Part shown: piece after piece, positions 5,891-6,253 of the stretch
Position numbering within the stretch: the first letter of the stretch is position 1
How the letters are laid out: every line of letters starts with the position of its first letter
Assembly (NCBI GenBank): GCA_033763135.1
Contig: JANRKY010000205.1
Span: forward strand, 1 to 6,253
Direction of reading: 5' to 3'
DNA: 6,253 nucleotides
Source of the DNA: DALYLB01 sp033763135
GTDB taxonomy: Bacteria > Acidobacteriota > Blastocatellia > RBC074
Notes under the pieces: generated by a model
What the model was told of the DNA's origin: nothing
What the model saw: the letters and a program-made list of their open reading frames with translations, nothing else
Databases searched by the model: none
Made by a program: the position numbers and the translations under genes

Positions 5891-6133
5891 AGATCCGCGT
5901 TCATCAGGCACGATACAAGCCCGGGCGCCATCCTCATTCGACAGGAAGTCTCGATCCGCGATGCCGCCCTCTGGCTCCAATTCTTTCGACCTGTGCGTGT
6001 AGGTATTTTCTCCGCGGGAGCATTGAAACAACTGGAACACAACCCGCGAAGCGGGTGGCAGCATAAAGCCTTCTATGAAAAAAGTGCCGGCGTCAAGCCC
6101 TTTTTGACAACACCTCCGTTGCGGAAAGTTTGA
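5891..6133 (+). pseudogene. Probable remnant of a DUF5615/PIN-like toxin gene (start-less open frame)
   Basis: Directly after the DUF433 stop, the same reading frame stays open for 80 codons to the TGA at 6131-6133, with no ATG and no ribosome site. Its beginning, SAFIRHDTSPGAILIRQEVS followed by IRDAALWLQFF (about 5894-5986), resembles from memory the C-terminal strand-and-helix part of DUF5615-type proteins (F..H..SPG.ILI.Q...I..A...L). These are the usual partners of DUF433. The N-terminal part with the catalytic acidic residues is absent. The second half (RVGIFSAGALKQLEHNPRSG, then WQHKAFYEKSAGVKPF) is not recognised. A GTG at 5993 is the first possible start in frame but has no ribosome site. 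I read this as a toxin gene that lost its 5' part by deletion. Ordinary non-coding sequence with a chance open frame is the alternative. Confidence 0.4.
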
Positions 6134-6160
6134 ACTTACGGCGACAGAGGGGGTAAGCGG

Positions 6161-6187
6161 TTGACAGCGAGCGAGAAATGCTATCCT
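6161..6187 (+). promoter_or_regulatory. Promoter for the gene starting at 6208
   Basis: TTGACA (6161-6166, perfect -35) is followed after 15 bp by TGCTATCCT (6179-6187), an extended -10 with the TG motif. The spacing is short, which an extended -10 tolerates. Transcription would begin near 6194, leaving a leader of only about 14 bases that contains little more than the ribosome site. Confidence 0.55.
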
Positions 6188-6207
6188 GACTGACGAGGAG
6201 GTCAGAG

Positions 6208-6253
6208 ATGGAAAGCATCAGACTCGTGGCGCGGAACGGTGAGGCGGTGCGGC
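6208..6253 (+). CDS. Start of a protein of unknown function (partial)
   Basis: A strong ribosome site, GAGGAGG (6195-6201), lies 6 bases before ATG 6208, and a promoter is present just upstream. Fifteen complete codons are visible (MESIRLVARNGEAVR). There is no signal peptide in what can be seen, so the product is probably cytoplasmic. The fragment is too short to place in a family. Confidence 0.7.
   Translation, partial: MESIRLVARNGEAVR

Noticed and set aside
6042..6056. Small hairpin ACCCGC-GAA-GCGGGT as a terminator
   Set aside because: The stem is only 6 bp and is not followed by a T-run; such hairpins are expected by chance in GC-rich sequence.
5887..6066. A 59-codon open frame overlapping the DUF433 stop by ATGA
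   Set aside because: The ATGA overlap looks like translational coupling, but the peptide is rich in Arg, Pro, His and Cys, lacks a family resemblance, and is in a different frame from the toxin-like remnant. It could still be expressed, but nothing supports it.

Overview
The window looks like a chromosomal segment of an Acidobacteriota member, most likely of the Bryobacterales/Solibacter type. The basis is the side-by-side pair of an Oar-like TonB-dependent outer-membrane barrel protein and a 'VWFA-related Acidobacterial' secreted protein, GC-rich codon use, and dispersed foldback repeats in the intergenic gaps. The taxonomic assignment is inference from gene families, not from a search.

Layout. 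Positions 1-95 (minus strand) hold the first 31 codons of a divergently transcribed exported protein with a clear signal peptide. The divergent gap 96-415 holds a 25-bp perfect inverted repeat (115-186), an AT-rich patch and a plausible promoter for the rightward operon. A 967-residue beta-barrel protein (416-3319) is followed after 8 bp by a secreted von Willebrand A-like protein (3328-4398), so the two probably form an operon acting in the envelope. A second foldback (3348-3432) lies inside the 5' end of the VWA-like gene and encodes part of its leader. A third foldback (4444-4539) separates that operon from the converging tlyA gene (4525-5307, minus) and supplies tlyA's last codons and stop. 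A short divergent promoter zone then separates tlyA from a tRNA-Arg(ACG) gene (5386-5459), which ends in a strong intrinsic terminator (5475-5510). Just beyond it are a DUF433-type antitoxin-like gene (5534-5890), an open but start-less remnant that resembles the end of a DUF5615/PIN-like toxin (5891-6133), and a new promoter, ribosome site and gene start (6161-6253).

How the parts work together. The barrel and VWA-like proteins are both exported and adjacent, suggesting an outer-membrane or periplasmic function that the sequence alone does not identify. TlyA is an rRNA 2'-O-methyltransferase and tRNA-Arg is core translation machinery; these two are housekeeping genes. The DUF433 gene with its apparent toxin remnant looks like a decayed toxin-antitoxin pair placed behind a tRNA gene.

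The least ordinary aspect is how the repeats meet the genes. Two unrelated foldbacks share one design (7-bp units repeated about every 10 bp, then mirrored) and each has been absorbed into a coding end: a start and signal-peptide region in one case, a stop codon in the other. I see no CRISPR array, transposase or phage gene, and no clear new multi-gene system.
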